Shown here piece by piece: positions 60,977 to 64,000 of a stretch of 64,000 nt of DNA. Every line of letters starts with the position of its first letter. Position 1 is the stretch's first letter. Source of the DNA: Sphaerotilus microaerophilus (GTDB lineage Bacteria; Pseudomonadota; Gammaproteobacteria; Burkholderiales; Burkholderiaceae_C); the NCBI RefSeq assembly GCF_023734135.1, contig NZ_AP025730.1:4960001-5024000 (forward strand). Direction: 5' to 3'. The notes beneath the pieces were generated by a model. It was not told the DNA's origin. It made no database searches and worked only from the letters and a program-made list of their open reading frames with translations. A program made the translations under genes and the position numbers.

Positions 60977-63031
60977 TCAGGTGCCGATCACGCCGCCGTC
61001 GTCCTTGGTGATCACCACCGTGGCCGAGCAGGGGCGGATGCCCGGCTCGGGCCAGGAACCGGCCCAGAGGTCGCCGGCCGCGCCGTCCACCGCCGGGTCG
61101 ACGCCAGGATGCTGGACGTTGATGAACAGCGTGCGGCAGTCCGGTGTCATCACCGGGCCGGTGATCTCGCAGCCATGCGGGCCGACCAGGAAGCGCCGCG
61201 GCTGCGCCCCGCCCGCGCGGCTCGGGTCGCAGGCCAGCAGCTGGTTGCGCGGCAGCCAGAGCCGCTCACCGGGCTGGGCGGGCACGGCGTTGGGCGAGTG
61301 GTCGGTGGCGATCCAGAGCACCCCGCGTGGGTCGAGCATCAGCCCGTCCGGGCCGCCGAAGGCGTCTCCGCCCGCCTCGCCGCCAAGCGCGAAGAGCTCC
61401 CAGTCGAAGGTCTCGGCGCCCAGGTCGCCGTGGTGCTTCCAGCGCAGGATGTGGCCCATCGGGTTGGGCCCGCGCGGGTTGGCCGCGTCGGGCCCGGGCT
61501 GGCCGGGCCGGCCGCGCGCGCTGTTGTTGGTCAGCGTCACGTAGACCTGCCCGGTCGCCGCGTCCACCGCGGTCCACTCGGGGCGGTCCATCTTGGTGCC
61601 GCCCAGCGCGTCGCTGGCCTGGCGGGCCTTGATGAGCACTTCCCCCTGGTCGGCAAAGCCGTTCTCGCGCGTCAGCGGGCCGCGGCCATGCACCAGCGGC
61701 AGCCAGCGGCCATGGCCATCGGCATCGAAGCGCGCCACCGACAGCGTGCCGTTGTCGAGCAGGTCTCGGTTGGCCGCGGCGCCGCCCGGGCGCACCGGGT
61801 CGCGGCTGACGAAGCGGTAGATGTACTCGAAGCGCGCATCCTCGCCCATGAACACCGCCACCCGGCCATCGCGCAGCAGCGCGCTGGTGGCGCCCTCGTG
61901 CGTGGCGCGGCCGAGCGCGCTGCGCTTGACCGGCACCGACTGCGGGTCGTAGGGGTCGATCTCCACCACCCAGCCGAAGCGGTTGAACTCGTTGGGGTGG
62001 CGCCTCATGTCGAAGCGCTCCTCGAACTCGTGCCAGCGGTGCCAGCGCCCGCCCGGCTTCAGGCCCCAGCGGACGTGGTGGGCATCGAGCTGCTCGGGCG
62101 GCTCGAAGTAGCCGTAGAAGTTCTCCTCGCAGGTCAGGTAGGTGCCCCAGGGCGTGACGCCCGCGGCGCAGTTGTTGTAGGTGCCCAGCACCTGGCGGCC
62201 CTCCGGGTCGGCCGCGGTGCGCATCAGCGGGTGGCCGGCCGCCGGCCCGGCCAGGCGCATCGGCGTCGATGCGGTGATGCGCCGCGCATAGCGCGAGGGC
62301 CGCACCAGCGCCCAGCGCGGCGGCTCGCCCGGCCGCGCAGGCGGCTCGGCACGCACCTCGACCACCGACACACCGTGTGCCGCGATCGACTTCGCGGTCT
62401 TGTCCGCGCTCCAGCTCATCATGCCGTCGGCATGCAGCAGCGCCTCGTCGGTGTACTCGTGGTTGACGGCGAGCAGGCCGTGGCGCGATTCACCCGGGCC
62501 GCCCCGGCCCTCCTTGCCGTCCTTTGCGTCTTTCCCCTCCCCGAGCGGGAACCAGCCCATGCCGTCGTGGTGCATGCCCGCCTGCAGGGCCTGCTCGGCC
62601 GCGGTGTGGCTGCCATCGCCCTTGAAGGCCGGCATGCGCCCGGCGATGCCCACCGCGTCGCCCCAGCGGTACAGCACCCGCGCGCTGTAGCCCACCGGAA
62701 CCACCAGGGGCTGGGTGACGCCCATTGGCACCGCGGTGAAGCCGATGCGCCGGCCCAGCTTCGCCGCCTCCGTGGCCGGTGCGGACGCCGGCCCGGCCGA
62801 TGGCGGCGCGAAGGCCAGTTCGCCCGCACCTGCTCCCGTGCCGGCATCCGCCGCCTGTGCCAGCGGCGTGGCCAGGGCCCCCGTGAGCCCACCCAGCAGG
62901 CTGGCCAGCCCGCCACGCAGCATCTGCCTGCGGCTGGCCTCGCCCTGGGCGGCGACCTCCCAGATGGAGGGGTTGGCGCTGCGGTTGGAGTCTTCCAGGG
63001 TGGCCTGGGGCAGGAAACGGGGCTTGGGCAT
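60977..63031 (-). CDS. PhoX-family alkaline phosphatase
   Basis: A 684-residue secreted protein. A twin-arginine signal (SRRQMLRGGLASLLGG) near residue 35 follows a 30-residue leader, and the mature domain matches the DUF839/PhoX beta-propeller family (VNHEYTDEALLHA; GTYNNCAAGVTPWGTYLTCEENFYGYF; FINVQHPG). PhoX enzymes are Ca/Fe-dependent phosphomonoesterases. The ATG at 63031 is chosen because the upstream extension of 155 codons is low-complexity. No Pho box could be confirmed by eye. Confidence 0.87.
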   Translation of the reverse strand: MPKPRFLPQATLEDSNRSANPSIWEVAAQGEASRRQMLRGGLASLLGGLTGALATPLAQAADAGTGAGAGELAFAPPSAGPASAPATEAAKLGRRIGFTAVPMGVTQPLVVPVGYSARVLYRWGDAVGIAGRMPAFKGDGSHTAAEQALQAGMHHDGMGWFPLGEGKDAKDGKEGRGGPGESRHGLLAVNHEYTDEALLHADGMMSWSADKTAKSIAAHGVSVVEVRAEPPARPGEPPRWALVRPSRYARRITASTPMRLAGPAAGHPLMRTAADPEGRQVLGTYNNCAAGVTPWGTYLTCEENFYGYFEPPEQLDAHHVRWGLKPGGRWHRWHEFEERFDMRRHPNEFNRFGWVVEIDPYDPQSVPVKRSALGRATHEGATSALLRDGRVAVFMGEDARFEYIYRFVSRDPVRPGGAAANRDLLDNGTLSVARFDADGHGRWLPLVHGRGPLTRENGFADQGEVLIKARQASDALGGTKMDRPEWTAVDAATGQVYVTLTNNSARGRPGQPGPDAANPRGPNPMGHILRWKHHGDLGAETFDWELFALGGEAGGDAFGGPDGLMLDPRGVLWIATDHSPNAVPAQPGERLWLPRNQLLACDPSRAGGAQPRRFLVGPHGCEITGPVMTPDCRTLFINVQHPGVDPAVDGAAGDLWAGSWPEPGIRPCSATVVITKDDGGVIGT

Positions 63032-63248
63032 CGGGACGGCGGTGAGCGTGAGAGACGTGGAAAGGCGAGTCGGGCCAAGCCGCTGCAGGGGGCCTGGCCC
63101 GACCTGCGGCTGAGCAGCAGGGATCTTGCCACCATGCACCGCGGGCCGCCGTGCGGAAGTCCCTGCCACGCCGCAGCGCCGTAACATCCCGGCCCCTTCA
63201 GGCCTTTCCCAGCCTTTCCCTCCCTTCCCGGCCACATCGATCCTGCCC

Positions 63249-64000
63249 GTGTCCGCTGCTGCGCCCCCTTCCCTGCCCCGCCCCCTGCCTCGCTTCCTGC
63301 GCCTGCTGCTCACCCTGGCCATCGCCGCCGCCGCGGGCGGGCTGTGCCAGTGGCTGCATTCCCCGTTGCCCTGGATGCTGGGCCCGCTGCTGGGCAGCGC
63401 AGCGCTGTCGATCGTCGGCGTGCCGCTGCTGGCCTCGCAGCGCCTGCGCAATGGCGGACAGTGGGTCATCGGCACCGCGCTGGGCCTGTACTTCACGCCC
63501 GAGGTGCTGGCGCAGGTGCTGCGCCTGGCGCCCTGGACCCTGCTCGGCGCCGCCTGGGCCCTCGGCCTGGGCCATCTGTTCTACCGCTGGCTGCGCTGGA
63601 GCATGGCACGCACACCCGGCGGCGCGGTGGATGCCGGCACGGCCTACTTTGCCGCGGTGATCGGCGGCGCCTCGGAGATGGCAGCCTTTGCCGAACGGCT
63701 CGGTGCAAGGGTCGATCTGGTGGCGGCGGCGCACTCGCTGCGCGTGCTGCTGGTGGTGGTGACGATTCCCTTCACCTACCAGTTTGCCCAGATCCATGGC
63801 AGCACGCCCGCGCCAGCTGCTGCGGTGGGCGTGCAGCCGCTCGGCCTGCTGCTGCTGGCTGCGGCCACGGCCGCAGGATCCTGGCTGATGCTGCGCTTGC
63901 GCCAGCCCAATCCCTGGGTGCTGGGCTCGCTGGCGGTCGCGCTGGCCATCACCGCCAGCGGCCACACGCCCAGTGCGCTGCCGCCCGGCCTGAGCCAGGC
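63249..64000 (+). CDS. AbrB-family membrane protein, C-terminus beyond window
   Basis: Open from a GTG at 63249 to the right edge, at least 250 residues. It is a polytopic protein with a duplicated motif WLHSPLPWMLGPLLGSAAL near residue 40 and a second half that begins again near PNPWVLGSLAVALA, the repeat structure of the AbrB/COG3180 family (putative ammonia monooxygenase in older databases; regulator of aidB in E. coli). Function is not established. It is divergent from the PhoX-like gene. Confidence 0.82.
   Translation, partial: MSAAAPPSLPRPLPRFLRLLLTLAIAAAAGGLCQWLHSPLPWMLGPLLGSAALSIVGVPLLASQRLRNGGQWVIGTALGLYFTPEVLAQVLRLAPWTLLGAAWALGLGHLFYRWLRWSMARTPGGAVDAGTAYFAAVIGGASEMAAFAERLGARVDLVAAAHSLRVLLVVVTIPFTYQFAQIHGSTPAPAAAVGVQPLGLLLLAAATAAGSWLMLRLRQPNPWVLGSLAVALAITASGHTPSALPPGLSQ

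Noticed and set aside
59480..63184. A 1234-codon plus-strand frame opposite the MFS-acyltransferase and PhoX genes
   Set aside because: No domain, biased composition, and well-supported genes on the other strand.
1..64000. CRISPR arrays, rRNA and tRNA genes, prophage genes, integron integrase
   Set aside because: No regularly spaced repeats, no conserved RNA sequences and no integrase or structural phage genes were recognised anywhere in the window.

Overview
The window is high-GC DNA that reads like a Burkholderiales betaproteobacterium of the Leptothrix/Rubrivivax/Ideonella type. The grounds are several Bug/TctC solute-binding proteins, dense operons with ATGA-type overlaps, a kynBUA operon beside an anthranilyl-CoA operon, and the protein style overall; species cannot be told. 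I see no rRNA, tRNA or CRISPR array.

1-14.1 kb is an aromatic amino acid catabolic region. On the minus strand a tight operon encodes the aerobic CoA pathway for anthranilate: flavin monooxygenase/reductase fusion, SDR, enoyl-CoA hydratase, acyl-CoA dehydrogenase, anthranilate-CoA ligase and a RidA-like protein. A Lon-type AAA protein follows and runs off the left edge. A divergent MarR gene shares a 109-bp spacer with the operon, and that spacer carries a 26-bp near-perfect palindrome. Downstream on the plus strand, kynB-kynU-kynA convert tryptophan to anthranilate, so the two operons form one route. A small DUF4287 protein and an amino-acid-type ABC binding protein follow. At 17.2-22.1 kb a LysR regulator diverges from iorA/iorB-like arylpyruvate oxidoreductase genes.

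14.1-17.1 kb is a lower-GC insertion between those regions. It holds a reverse transcriptase with a YADD motif, an OLD-like ABC ATPase with Toprim-like residues, and an HTH gene, all on the minus strand. Just upstream of the RT are two abutting long imperfect hairpins suited to an msr-msd RNA. I interpret this as a retron defence system (RT plus ATPase-Toprim effector, type I-B-like).

22-35 kb is mostly housekeeping: NorE/NorF-like subunits, a DedA protein, a second binding protein, mutL, a GspE/PilB-like ATPase whose catalytic motifs are eroded, a two-component system divergent from an eptA-type lipid A phosphoethanolamine transferase plus PAP2 phosphatase. 34.8-43.0 kb is a complete D-glucarate/galactarate locus (gntR-type regulator, glycerate kinase, garR, garL, gudD, Bug protein, divergent garD) with mirrored operator-like sites in the divergent promoter.

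43-54 kb is a patchwork of accessory DNA: a lipoprotein gene preceded by an attC-like site, a REP/RAYT-type element at the broken end of a glycosyltransferase gene, fused fragments of a GntR/UTRA regulator and a Bug protein, a further Bug/FAH/PLP-enzyme/PaaX group, a toxin-antitoxin pair, more attC-like sites, and a 1158-bp insertion sequence that interrupts a HEPN-like gene. Removing the IS and one 5-bp duplication restores a 169-codon frame. No integrase is visible.

54.2-64 kb contains a diiron oxygenase-like gene with its own ferredoxin/flavin reductase behind a 12-bp-arm inverted repeat, a lipoprotein with an ECF sigma/anti-sigma pair, an MFS-acyltransferase fusion, a Tat-exported PhoX-like phosphatase and the start of an AbrB-type membrane protein cut by the right edge.
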